From Verrucomicrobiota bacterium (GTDB lineage Bacteria; Verrucomicrobiota; Verrucomicrobiia; Opitutales; Opitutaceae), in assembly GCA_023443455.1 (NCBI GenBank), contig JAEZUE010000059.1:1-64000 (forward strand): 64,000 bases of DNA. The letters run 5' to 3'. Within the stretch, counting starts at the first letter, position 1, and each line of letters opens with the position of its first letter. A program made the translations under genes and the position numbers. Positions 35,916-45,560 of this stretch are shown here, in pieces. The notes beneath the pieces were generated by a model. It was not told where the DNA came from. It made no database searches and saw only the letters and a list, made by a program, of their open reading frames with translations.

Positions 35916-36632
35916 TTAGGCGGAGAGTTGGTGATGCTCGTGTTCGGCGATGGAGGTGGCGGCGGGCCACAGGACCGTCTCGGAGTACGATCCGATCGGT
36001 CCCTCGGTCACGCGGGTGGCCATGAAGCGGTCGGGATCGATGAGGATGTGGTGCGGGATCCGGCTGCCGCGGGAGCAACCCGGGTTGAGGAAGATCGTGC
36101 CGTTCTCCTCGTGGAACCACGCCTCGGGGTGATGGACGTGGCCGGAGAGGACGAGCCGTGGCCGGTGTTCGCGGACGAGGGCGGGAAGGTCCCGGTCACC
36201 AAGATCGAATCCGTATTCGCTTTGTGCAACCGGGGTGTCGGCCGGGGGCAGGTGGACGATCCAGATGTCGGCGGGGCCGCGCGGTCCCGCGCGGTAGCCG
36301 GCGACCTCGATCGATCGGCCGTGGAGGAAGGTGGTGTCGCCGTCGACGCGCAGGCGCGGGCGGGAGAGTGCACGCAGCCACGTGGCCGCCCGCCGGGGCT
36401 GCCCGGGCGGGCGGAATTCGAGGTCGCTGTTGCCGCTGCACACGCACACCGGACGCGGATGCAGCGACAACCACTCGGCGATGAGCGCGGTCTGGCGGTG
36501 AAACGGGATGGCCCGGTTCTGATCGAGGAGGTCGCCGGAGATGCAGAGCAGGTCGTGGTGCGGCGCGGACTCGTGCAGCCAGGCGAACCAGCGTTCGGTG
36601 AAGTGGAGATCGGTGACGTGAAGAATGGTCAT
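35916..36632 (-). CDS. Calcineurin-like metallophosphoesterase (YfcE/MJ0936-like variant)
   Basis: 238 residues from ATG 36632. Metal-binding motifs: TDLHF (Asp8, His10), GDLLD (Asp34), GNSD (Asn68, Asp70), a histidine in 'IVHLPP' and GHVHH near the C-terminal third. The motif that usually reads GNHD/E here reads GNSD, so the catalytic His is a Ser, comparable to the GNCD of the YfcE/MJ0936 branch, which still hydrolyse phosphodiesters. Substrate unknown. It lies between the two pseudo-AKR genes on the same strand. Confidence 0.85.
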   Translation of the reverse strand: MTILHVTDLHFTERWFAWLHESAPHHDLLCISGDLLDQNRAIPFHRQTALIAEWLSLHPRPVCVCSGNSDLEFRPPGQPRRAATWLRALSRPRLRVDGDTTFLHGRSIEVAGYRAGPRGPADIWIVHLPPADTPVAQSEYGFDLGDRDLPALVREHRPRLVLSGHVHHPEAWFHEENGTIFLNPGCSRGSRIPHHILIDPDRFMATRVTEGPIGSYSETVLWPAATSIAEHEHHQLSA

Positions 36633-36778
36633 GGTGTGTATTGGTTCGGGTGTGGCGGACAGCTGCGAGGGCCGTCCGGTTGGGCGCGCGGCGGGCGAAC
36701 GCCGCGCCGCGGCAGGCGAACGCCAGCCCTCGCGCGCGCAGGCGCGGCCGGGGGCGGGGCGGAGGCAGGCGGCCGGAC

Positions 36779-37804
36779 TCAGCCGGGAGCGGTCGCGAGC
36801 ACCGGCTCCGGTGCGGCCACGATCGACGCGGCCGGGCGGCGCGGGATGGGGGCCGACTCGGCGCCGACCCACGGGTGCCGCAGCAGCCGGTGTTCGTCGG
36901 CCGAGATGCGGGTGGGTGCGCCGCGCAGCAGTTCGGCGAGTTGTGCTGGAGACGCCGGATCGATCACCGCCGTGGTGACGCCGGGATGGGAGAGCACCCA
37001 GGCGAGCTCGGTCTGTGCCGGGGTGGCGCTGCGCCGGCGGGCGACCAAGGCGAGCCGTTCACGGATGCTGCGCTCGTGGATGGTCGGCGGCCGGGCGAGG
37101 AGGCGCGGCTCGGGCCGCTCGGACTCGAGTTTCCGGGCCAGAGTGCTCGCGGCAAGCGGGGCCTGGGCGAGGAACGGGAGCCGGTGGTCGGCGCAGAGGC
37201 CGGCGTACTCGCGCTCGAACGGACGGGGGTCGAGCAGCGAGTAGTGGGCCTGGATGGATACGAAGGGCGGGAGGCTCGCGCGGTGGGCGGCCGTGTTGGC
37301 GTCGACCACGCGCCAGGCGGGGAAGCCGGCGGCGCCGAGGCGGATCACGCGGCCTTGGCGCACGAGGGGCCAGAGCGCCTCGAGCAGGCGTTCGATGGGC
37401 CCGAACGAGTCGTTCCACTCGATCTGGAGCAGGTCGAAACGATCGGTCTGCAGACGCCGGAGCGAAGCCGCACAGTTGGCCTGCAGGCGGGCCGCGAAGC
37501 GCGGGTCCGCCGCGAGGCGCGGCTCGATGAAGACTCGGCCCGCCAGCACCAGATCGTGGCGACGCGCGGGGTTGGCCTGCAACCATTGACCGACATGGTG
37601 CTCGGCCGGGGCGGCGAAGAGGGCCGCCTGCTCGGGATCGAGGCACCAGACGGCGCAGGTTTGGACGAGGTTGCCGCCATGCTCGCGGAAGAGCGTGAGC
37701 ATGTGTTCGGACTCGGCCACGCCGGTGCGCCAGCCGAAGCGGGCGGTGCCGAGCGCGAGCGGGAAGACATGGAGGTCGGTGTGACCGAAGAGACGATGTT
37801 CCAT
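36779..37804 (-). CDS. Aldo/keto-reductase-fold protein lacking the catalytic tetrad (pseudo-AKR 2)
   Basis: 341 residues from ATG 37804; the longer frame to 38023 adds Pro/Arg-rich residues unlike the family. AKR fold marks: 'MEHRLFGHTDLHVFPLALGT', 'HHVGQWLQ', 'SLRRLQTDRFDLLQIEW', 'IRLGAAGFPAWRVVD', 'TELAWVLSHPGVTTAVI'. As in pseudo-AKR 1 the tetrad is lost: Asp to Gln48 (the same replacement at the same position), Tyr to Trp53, Lys to Arg90 and His to Glu129. The two proteins are clearly paralogues. First gene of the operon; 146 bp separate it from the phosphoesterase. The Pro/Ala-rich last 35 residues look disordered. Confidence 0.85.
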   Translation of the reverse strand: MEHRLFGHTDLHVFPLALGTARFGWRTGVAESEHMLTLFREHGGNLVQTCAVWCLDPEQAALFAAPAEHHVGQWLQANPARRHDLVLAGRVFIEPRLAADPRFAARLQANCAASLRRLQTDRFDLLQIEWNDSFGPIERLLEALWPLVRQGRVIRLGAAGFPAWRVVDANTAAHRASLPPFVSIQAHYSLLDPRPFEREYAGLCADHRLPFLAQAPLAASTLARKLESERPEPRLLARPPTIHERSIRERLALVARRRSATPAQTELAWVLSHPGVTTAVIDPASPAQLAELLRGAPTRISADEHRLLRHPWVGAESAPIPRRPAASIVAAPEPVLATAPG

Positions 37805-38275
37805 GGTGGGAGGCGGGCAGGCGACCGCCGGGCGGCGGTGCGTGGTGGATGGGGTGGGTGAGCGTCGTGGCGCTCTTGTCTCGCGTGCGGTCCGCAGGGC
37901 GGCCGGCACGGCAGCGGGCGGCGAAGGCGGGGAGCCGGCGGCCGCGGATAGGGCGGTGTCTCCGGTCCGGGGGCCGGGGTCGCTCCGTCTTGTATCCAGA
38001 CGAAAGGACTCAGGTCGCGGCACCGGACACGCCCGGGAAGACGACGGGGAACAAGTCGTCTTGGCGGCGCGGGACTGTGGTGCGGCGGTTCATGATCGGA
38101 TCGCCGGTGACAAGGCCACGCAATTGCGGTTTGTCAAGGCCTCGGGGTGCGGCGGCGCTGCCGATCGCGGGCGAGGCTGCGGATCGCTGCTCTCGCGAGC
38201 AGCGCCACAAGGACGGGGGCGGCCGAGGGTGGCGGCGTTCGCGAGAACGGCGATGACCGGCCGGCCGGAGCCACG
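37805..38275. other. Intergenic region upstream of the pseudo-AKR operon
   Basis: About 470 bp between the operon start and the degQ terminator. GC-rich; I see no coding frame with gene-like composition, no recognised repeat, and no convincing promoter boxes, although the operon promoter should be here. Confidence 0.35.
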
Positions 38276-38308
38276 AAAAAGCCGCCGGAGGCGAAGGCCT
38301 CCGGCGGC
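38276..38308 (-). terminator. Intrinsic terminator of degQ
   Basis: A perfect 12-bp stem (38281-38292 with 38297-38308), 4-nt loop, and on the minus strand a following run of five T, 33 nt beyond the degQ stop. Confidence 0.93.
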
Positions 38309-38340
38309 GCGGTGAGACAAACGATGTCTGTGGGAATTGG

Positions 38341-39834
<1,494 letters not shown>

Positions 39835-39914
39835 GGCGTTGGGCATGTGGTAGAAAATCGAGCGCTAAGACACAACCTTGCGGCGGGTTTGTTCCGTTCG
39901 GGCCCCGCATTTGG

Positions 39915-39952
39915 CTGACAATTCCCTGACAAAGCCCTGACGCCGCCCTGAC
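39915..39952. promoter_or_regulatory. Four CTGAC direct repeats at 11-bp pitch
   Basis: CTGAC occurs at 39915, 39926, 39937 and 39948, exactly one helical turn apart, each preceded by C or G. Direct repeats of 11 bp are the binding layout of OmpR/PhoB-type response regulators (PhoB boxes are CTGTCAT at 11 bp). They lie in the 140-bp divergent region, 35 bp upstream of the VWA start and about 80 bp upstream of degQ, and an OmpR-type regulator is encoded 3.6 kb away. Confidence 0.65.
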
Positions 39953-39986
39953 GACTTCCGGCGGCGTTCGTGCGATCCTTGGGGCG

Positions 39987-41333
39987 ATGAAAACAAAATC
40001 CATTTGCCGTCTCTTCGCCGCCGCGGCCCTGGCCGTGGGCGGGCTCGTGTTTCCCTCCTTCGCGAACTCGACGCCGGCGCCGGTCGATCTGCGGATCGAG
40101 TTCGACCGGCCGGTGCTGCCGGCCGACGAGACCCAGCGGGCGATCGTGAAGATCGGCCTGAACGGCTGTCGGCCGCCGCGCCCGGCGGAGCGCCCGCCGG
40201 TCAATCTGGTGATCGTGCTCGACCGCTCGGGTTCGATGAGCGGCGACAAGATCGTGCAGGCGCGCGAGGCCGCGGCGGAGGCGCTGCGGCGGCTCGACCG
40301 CCGCGACGTGTTCTCGCTGGTGGTCTACGACCACGAGGTCTCGACGTTGATCTCGCCGCAGGCGCCCACTGATGTGTCGTGGCTCGAGCGCCAGATCCGC
40401 AGCATCACGGCGCGAGGCAACACGGCCCTGTTTGCCGGTGTCTCGCAGGGTGCCGCCGAGCTGCGCAAGAACCTCGAGCGGGCCGGCTTCGTCCACCGCG
40501 TGCTGCTGCTCTCCGACGGCATGGCCAATGTCGGCCCGAGCTCGGCCGGCGACCTCGGGCGGCTCGGCTCGGCGCTGCGCCGTGAGGGGATTGCGGTGAC
40601 GACGGTGGGCCTGGGCGACGGGTTCAACGAGGATCTCATGGCCGCGCTCGCGCAGCAGAGCGACGGCAACCACTACTACGTGGCCGAGAGTGGCGACCTG
40701 CCGCAGATCTTCGCCAAGGAGCTCGGCGATGTGCTCGACGTGGTGGCCCAGCGGATCGAGGTGGTGGTGGAGTTTCCGGAGGGAGTGCGCGTGCTGCGCT
40801 CCATCGGCCGCGAGGCCGAGTGCCGCGACCGCCAGGCGCGCTTCGACCTGAACCAGCTCTACGGCGGCCAGGAGAAGTTCCTGCTGGTCGAGATCGAGGT
40901 TCCCGCCGGCAAGGAGGACGAGGTCCGCACCCTCGCGCAGGCTCGTGCCCGCTACACGGATGCACTGGCGAAGGCGGAGCGCGAGCTCTCGGCCGCGGCC
41001 ACGGTGCGCTACACCCGCAACGAGGCGCTCGTGAAGAGCTCCGCCAACCGGACGGTGCAGACCGAATACGCGGTCAACTACCTCGCCGAGTCGAAGGTGC
41101 AGGCCATCGCGCTGGCCGACGCCGGGCGCAAGGACGAGGCCGCGAAGGTCCTCGCCGAGACCAGCGCGAAGCTCGCCGCTCCCGCGGTGTATTTCTCCAA
41201 CACCTCGATGGCGGCGGCCGCCGAGAGCGCGCAGGCCGAGGCCGAAGAGGTCGCGGCGAAGGGCATCGACAACGCGAAGCGCAAGGAGTTTCGCGCCGAC
41301 AGCTACAAGACCGTGAACCAACAGCGCGAATGA
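39987..41333 (+). CDS. Secreted von Willebrand factor A-domain protein
   Basis: 448 residues. A signal peptide is clear (about 1-26, VFPSFA-NS). A VWA domain covers about 73-250 with a full metal-ion-dependent adhesion site: DRSGSMSG (DxSxS), Thr in 'ARGNTALFAG', and Asp in 'LLLSDGMANVGP'. The C-terminal 180 residues hold a beta-rich part and then a helical Ala/Glu-rich tail with 'YAVNYLAESKVQAIALADAG'. YfbK-like proteins have the same VWA-plus-tail design. Probably exported and protein-binding. Followed by a sensor kinase and response regulator in the same direction. Confidence 0.82.
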   Translation: MKTKSICRLFAAAALAVGGLVFPSFANSTPAPVDLRIEFDRPVLPADETQRAIVKIGLNGCRPPRPAERPPVNLVIVLDRSGSMSGDKIVQAREAAAEALRRLDRRDVFSLVVYDHEVSTLISPQAPTDVSWLERQIRSITARGNTALFAGVSQGAAELRKNLERAGFVHRVLLLSDGMANVGPSSAGDLGRLGSALRREGIAVTTVGLGDGFNEDLMAALAQQSDGNHYYVAESGDLPQIFAKELGDVLDVVAQRIEVVVEFPEGVRVLRSIGREAECRDRQARFDLNQLYGGQEKFLLVEIEVPAGKEDEVRTLAQARARYTDALAKAERELSAAATVRYTRNEALVKSSANRTVQTEYAVNYLAESKVQAIALADAGRKDEAAKVLAETSAKLAAPAVYFSNTSMAAAAESAQAEAEEVAAKGIDNAKRKEFRADSYKTVNQQRE

Positions 41334-41400
41334 CCCGGCGCCCTTGGTCGGGCGAACCGTCCCGGTGGGCCGCGGCCGTGAGGCCGGCTCGGACCCGGCC

Positions 41401-41429
41401 CGGCTCGGCCGGGACGCCTCGCCCTACCT
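41401..41429. repeat. REP-like half-unit, same family as inside GH94 gene
   Basis: 28 of 29 bases match the right half of the 17912-17977 repeat. The unit ends CTACC, giving a GTAGG head on the minus strand. Located in the 199-bp gap between the VWA and kinase genes. Confidence 0.75.
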
Positions 41430-41532
41430 GAGGTCACTCGGATGTCTTGTGAAGATCGGGTGAGAGACGCCCGGCCCGCCGCTCCGCCCTCGACCTGGCC
41501 GGCCCTGCCTTCCTAGCCTGAAACCCTGTCCC

Positions 41533-43491
41533 ATGAAACCCGCCCCACGCCGTGTCTGGTTGCCTTGGCTGTTGCTGCTCGTGCCGACGTTGTTGATCGG
41601 TGGAGTCGCCCTCCGTCTGCTTTGGCAGGAACAGCGGCGGCTCGGCCAGGCGGCCGAGCAGGCCCGGCGTCAGACCGCGGCGGCCGCGCAGGCTCGGGCC
41701 CAGGTGGCTGCGGACAACATCGAGCTGCTCGTCTCCGAGATCCGTGACGGCCTGCTGCGGGAACTCGCCGAGACGCCCGAGCATGACCTCGAGGCCCTGC
41801 TCGCCAACTGGCCGCGCACCAACCCGCTGGTTGCCCAGACCTTCCTCTGGCGCCCCGATCGCGCCGCGCTCGCGTGGCCGCCGGCCGATACCTTCGAACA
41901 CCGGCAGTTTCGCGAACGCCACGCCGCGCTTTTCGCCCCGGGTCAGTCGTCGCTCACCGCCACGCTCGAGGCTGCGCAGGAAGAGGGGTTGCGGCAGCTT
42001 CAGCCGCTGCCGGCCGCCATGCCGGAGGCCGAGGATTCGGCGGACCAACTTGCCCCCACGGTCAATTTCGAGGTCATGGCCAACCAGGCCGCGCGGCGCG
42101 AAGTGCAACAATCTTCCCGTTTGTCCGCGGCGGCGGCGAAGAAACTCGAACCTCCGCTGGCCAAGGATTTCGGACGCAAACGGACGGCCGACACCGGGCG
42201 TGCGCAGTCGGAGTCGGCGGCCAAGACCAAAGGCTACATGGATCCGCCGGAGCACCGATCCGAGAAGTTCTTCTTCGGCGACGAGGCGGCGCCGGCCTCG
42301 CCTGCGCCCGCGATCCCGGAGGCCGACGTGCGACCCTCCCGATCGGGCCCGGCGCCGGTGATGGATCCCGCCACGGGGCCGTGGAGCGAGCCGGCGAGCG
42401 GCTGGTTGGGGCGCACGGTCGGCCGCTCGGTGTATTTCCTCGGCTGGTGGCAACCGGCCGGCGGCGGCGCGGTGCGGGGCGTGGAGCTCAACCTGCCCGC
42501 TGTCCTCGAACGCGTGCAGGCCCTAGTGCCCGCGGCCACCGCCGAGGGCGAACGTTTCCTCCTGTGCGGCCCCGGGCAGACCCGCGAGGCCGGTGCTATC
42601 CAGATCCCTCTGACGACGACGCTGCCGGGTTGGGCGTTGCTGGCGTTTCCCGGTGCGGACTACGGAAGCCTCCCGTCCGGCGGCGAGGCGGGATTTTTCG
42701 TCGTCGCGGTGCTGCTGGTGGTCGTGTTCCTCGCCTCGATCCTCGCCGGCGGGGCGATCTTCTTCCGACAGGCCGCGGCCTCGGAGCGCGAGGCCGCGCT
42801 GAAGACCTCCTTCGTGTCGAACGTCTCCCACGAGATGAAGACGCCGCTCACCACCATCCGCATGTATGCGGAGATGCTGGCCGACGAGCGCGTGGCCGAG
42901 CCGGCCAAGCGTGCCCGCTATTTTGCGACGATCGGCCGCGAGACCGCGCGGCTCACCCGGCTGGTGAACAACGTGCTCGACTTCGGCCGGCTCGAGGCGG
43001 GGCGCAAGGAGTACCGGCCCGAGGCGGTCGCGCTCGGGCCGTGGCTGGCGCGGCTGGTCGAGACCTATGCGCCGCGCGCCGGCGAGGCGGGTGTCAGGAT
43101 CGTGGCGACGCCGGTGGCGCCCGGGGCGGCGGTCCGGTGCGACCCCGACACGCTCGACCAGGTCGCGCTCAACCTCATCGACAACGCGATCAAGTACGGG
43201 GCGGCCGGCGGCATCGTCGAGTTGCACGCCGACCCAGTGGCGGGCGGCTGGGCGTTCGTCGTGGCGGACCGGGGCCCCGGGGTGCCGGCCACGCACCGGG
43301 AGCGCATCTTCGACCGTTTCCACCGTGTCGACGAGTCGCTCACGGCCAAGGCGCAGGGCGCGGGGCTCGGTCTCACCATCGCGCGGCGGCTGGCCCGCGA
43401 CCAGGGCGGCGACCTCGTCTGCCACGAGCGCAAGGGCGGCGGCGCGGTCTTCGTGCTTTCGCTCCCTGCGGCAACCGCGCCGGAAACCTGA
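41533..43491 (+). CDS. Sensor histidine kinase with large periplasmic region
   Basis: 652 residues. TM1 is about 11-31. A periplasmic region of about 350 residues follows: it begins as an Ala/Gln-rich helix and includes a low-complexity Lys/Pro/Glu stretch (about 155-290) with no named domain. TM2 is about 386-412. HisKA carries 'SNVSHEMKTPLTTIRMYAEM' (phospho-acceptor His near 432); HATPase_c has 'LNLIDNAIKYG' (near 549), 'DRGPGVP' and 'GAGLGLTIARRLA'. An orthodox kinase with no receiver, paired with the OmpR-type gene 50 bp downstream. Confidence 0.88.
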   Translation: MKPAPRRVWLPWLLLLVPTLLIGGVALRLLWQEQRRLGQAAEQARRQTAAAAQARAQVAADNIELLVSEIRDGLLRELAETPEHDLEALLANWPRTNPLVAQTFLWRPDRAALAWPPADTFEHRQFRERHAALFAPGQSSLTATLEAAQEEGLRQLQPLPAAMPEAEDSADQLAPTVNFEVMANQAARREVQQSSRLSAAAAKKLEPPLAKDFGRKRTADTGRAQSESAAKTKGYMDPPEHRSEKFFFGDEAAPASPAPAIPEADVRPSRSGPAPVMDPATGPWSEPASGWLGRTVGRSVYFLGWWQPAGGGAVRGVELNLPAVLERVQALVPAATAEGERFLLCGPGQTREAGAIQIPLTTTLPGWALLAFPGADYGSLPSGGEAGFFVVAVLLVVVFLASILAGGAIFFRQAAASEREAALKTSFVSNVSHEMKTPLTTIRMYAEMLADERVAEPAKRARYFATIGRETARLTRLVNNVLDFGRLEAGRKEYRPEAVALGPWLARLVETYAPRAGEAGVRIVATPVAPGAAVRCDPDTLDQVALNLIDNAIKYGAAGGIVELHADPVAGGWAFVVADRGPGVPATHRERIFDRFHRVDESLTAKAQGAGLGLTIARRLARDQGGDLVCHERKGGGAVFVLSLPAATAPET

Positions 43492-43541
43492 GCCGGCGAG
43501 CCCCTCACTCCCTCACTCCTTCATTCCCTTTCTCCCTCCCC

Positions 43542-44243
43542 GTGAAAGCCCGCATCCTGCTCGCCGAAGACGACAACGACATCCGCCTGGGTCTCGTCGA
43601 CCTTTTGGAGGGCGAGGGCTATGCGGTCGTGCCCGCGGCCGACGGCCTGCAGGCGCTCAAGCTCGCCGCGCAGGAGAAGATCGACCTGTACCTGCTCGAC
43701 GTGATGATGCCGGGAAAGAACGGATACGATGTCTGCCGCGAGCTGCGCCGCCGCGACCAGCACACGCCCGTCCTCTTCCTCACCGCCAAGGGCGAGGAGA
43801 TCGACAAGGTGGTCGGGCTCGAGCTCGGGGCCGACGACTACGTGACGAAGCCCTTCGGGGTGCACGAGCTGCTTGCGCGCATCGGCGCGCTCCTGCGGCG
43901 GGCGAAACGCAACGGCGGTCCCGCGGAGGGCCCGATCTTTGGCGACACCCTGAGGTTCGGCGCCGCGGTGGTGAACCGGAAGACGTTCACCGTGAAGCTG
44001 GCCGGCCGGGAGGCGCCGCTGACCCCGCGCGAGATGAGACTGCTCGAGGCCTTCGCGGCGAAACCCGGCGAGGCGCTCACCCGCGATCAGCTGCTCAATG
44101 CCGCCTGGGGAATCGATTATCTGGGTACGACGCGCACGCTCGACCAGCACGTCGCGCAGTTGCGCAAGAAGATCGAGGCCGACCCGGAGAACCCGAAGGC
44201 GCTGTTGACCGTGCACGGCGTCGGTTACCGCTTCGCCGGGTGA
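43542..44243 (+). CDS. OmpR/PhoB-family response regulator
   Basis: 233 residues from GTG 43542. The receiver domain has the acidic pocket 'LLAEDDNDIR', phospho-acceptor Asp53 ('LLDVMMPGKNG'), Thr in 'LFLTAKGEE' and Lys in 'DDYVTKPFG'. The C-terminal winged helix ('LTPREMRLLEAFAAKPGEALTR', 'RTLDQHVAQLRKKIEADPENP', 'TVHGVGYRF') binds direct repeats. Cognate partner of the kinase just upstream; the 11-bp CTGAC repeats before the VWA gene are a natural candidate target. The start lies directly after a pyrimidine-rich CCCTCACTCC tract. Confidence 0.93.
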   Translation: MKARILLAEDDNDIRLGLVDLLEGEGYAVVPAADGLQALKLAAQEKIDLYLLDVMMPGKNGYDVCRELRRRDQHTPVLFLTAKGEEIDKVVGLELGADDYVTKPFGVHELLARIGALLRRAKRNGGPAEGPIFGDTLRFGAAVVNRKTFTVKLAGREAPLTPREMRLLEAFAAKPGEALTRDQLLNAAWGIDYLGTTRTLDQHVAQLRKKIEADPENPKALLTVHGVGYRFAG

Positions 44244-44473
44244 GGGGGCGGCCGACGGCTACGCTGGGCACGCCTGCGGTTCCCTGCTCCGGGGCCCGAT
44301 CTGGATCGATGTCGATCTGTGCCCGATTGTTGATGCCATGGGCCGGATCGCCGCTCTGGCCGGCTGCGCCGAGCGGCTTCGGAACTGGTGCCCGTGGATG
44401 TGTGTTGGTGGTTTCATTCCTCCGCGGGTCGAAACTCCGGCGCGTTCGGCCGCGGGGCCGGGCGGCCGGGCGC

Positions 44474-44507
44474 AAAAAACGGCGGCCCGTTGCGGGGCCG
44501 CCGTTTT
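44474..44507 (-). terminator. Intrinsic terminator of mdh
   Basis: A 13-bp stem (44476-44488 with 44495-44507) with a 6-nt loop and a run of six T on the minus strand, 27 nt past the mdh stop. Confidence 0.93.
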
Positions 44508-44533
44508 GGCAAACAGGATGAGGGAGGGGCGGA

Positions 44534-45520
44534 TCAGCCGAGCAGGTCGGCGACCATCGACTTCTCCTCGAGCAGCTCCTTCTCGGTCTCGGCGATCTTC
44601 TGCTTGGAGAACTCGCTGAGCTGCACGCCCTGGACGACCTCGAAGCTGACGCCGTCGGTGGTGCGGATCGGGAAGGAGAAGATGATGTCCTTGGCCACGC
44701 CGTAGTCACCGGTGGAGTACACGCCGACCGAGAACCAGTCGCCGGCGGGGGTCGGGTGGGTGAGGCAGTAGACGGTGTTGCAGGCGGCGTTGGCGGCCGA
44801 GGCGGCGGAGCTGAGGCCGCGGGCCTTGATGATGGCGGCGCCGCGCTGCTGGATCACGGGGATGAAGGTCTCCTTGAACCAGGCCTCGTCGTTGATGACC
44901 TCGGTGGCGGGCTTGCCGTCGATCTTGGTGTTGGCGAAGTCCGGGTACATCGTGGAGCTGTGGTTGCCCCAGATGGCGAGGTTGGTGATCGCGGTGGTGT
45001 CGACGCCGGCCTTGAGGGCGAGCTGGGCCTTGGCGCGGTTCTCGTCGAGCTTGGTCATCGCGAAGAAGCGGTTCGACGGGACGCCGGCGGCGGCGGTGGC
45101 GGCGATGAGGGCGTTGGTGTTGCAGGGGTTGCCGACGACGAGCACGCGGACGTCCTTGGCGGCGTTGGCGGCGATCGCCTTGCCCTGGCCGGTGAAGATC
45201 TTGCCGTTGATGCCGAGCAGATCCTTGCGCTCCATGCCGGCCTTGCGCGGAACCGCGCCGACGAGCAGGACCCAGTTGACGTCCTTCATGCCCTCGTCGA
45301 GGGAAGAGGTGGCGACCATGCCCTTGAGGAGCGGGAAGGCGCAGTCCTCGAGCTCCATGCAAACGCCCTTGAGGGCCGGGAGGGCGGCCTCGAGCTCGAT
45401 CATATGGAGGATGACCGGCTGGTCGGGGCCGAAGCAGGCGCCCGAAGCGATGCGGAAGAGGAGGGCGTAACCGATTTGGCCGGCTGCACCGGTGACTGCG
45501 ACGCGGATGGGTGTCTTCAT
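44534..45520 (-). CDS. mdh: Malate dehydrogenase
   Basis: 328 residues, the length of the MDH type 2 (cytosolic/chloroplast-like) group. 'VAVTGAAGQIGYALLFRIA' is the NAD-binding loop; 'GAVPRKAGMERKDLLGIN' supplies two substrate Arg residues, 'VGNPCNTNALI' and 'FFAMTKLDENRAKAQLA' the Asp and Arg of the active site, and 'IWGNHSSTMYPDF' the catalytic His. Oxidises malate to oxaloacetate in the TCA cycle. Its stop lies upstream of a strong terminator, and it follows aroG by 40 bp on the same strand. Confidence 0.95.
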   Translation of the reverse strand: MKTPIRVAVTGAAGQIGYALLFRIASGACFGPDQPVILHMIELEAALPALKGVCMELEDCAFPLLKGMVATSSLDEGMKDVNWVLLVGAVPRKAGMERKDLLGINGKIFTGQGKAIAANAAKDVRVLVVGNPCNTNALIAATAAAGVPSNRFFAMTKLDENRAKAQLALKAGVDTTAITNLAIWGNHSSTMYPDFANTKIDGKPATEVINDEAWFKETFIPVIQQRGAAIIKARGLSSAASAANAACNTVYCLTHPTPAGDWFSVGVYSTGDYGVAKDIIFSFPIRTTDGVSFEVVQGVQLSEFSKQKIAETEKELLEEKSMVADLLG

Positions 45521-45560
45521 GGGATCAGGATGTGGTTGGCTGTTTGGAGGAAAGAGTAGG

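Noticed and set aside
37805..38275. Short open frames in the gap before the pseudo-AKR operon
   Set aside because: Arg/Gly-rich composition, no motif and no support from position.
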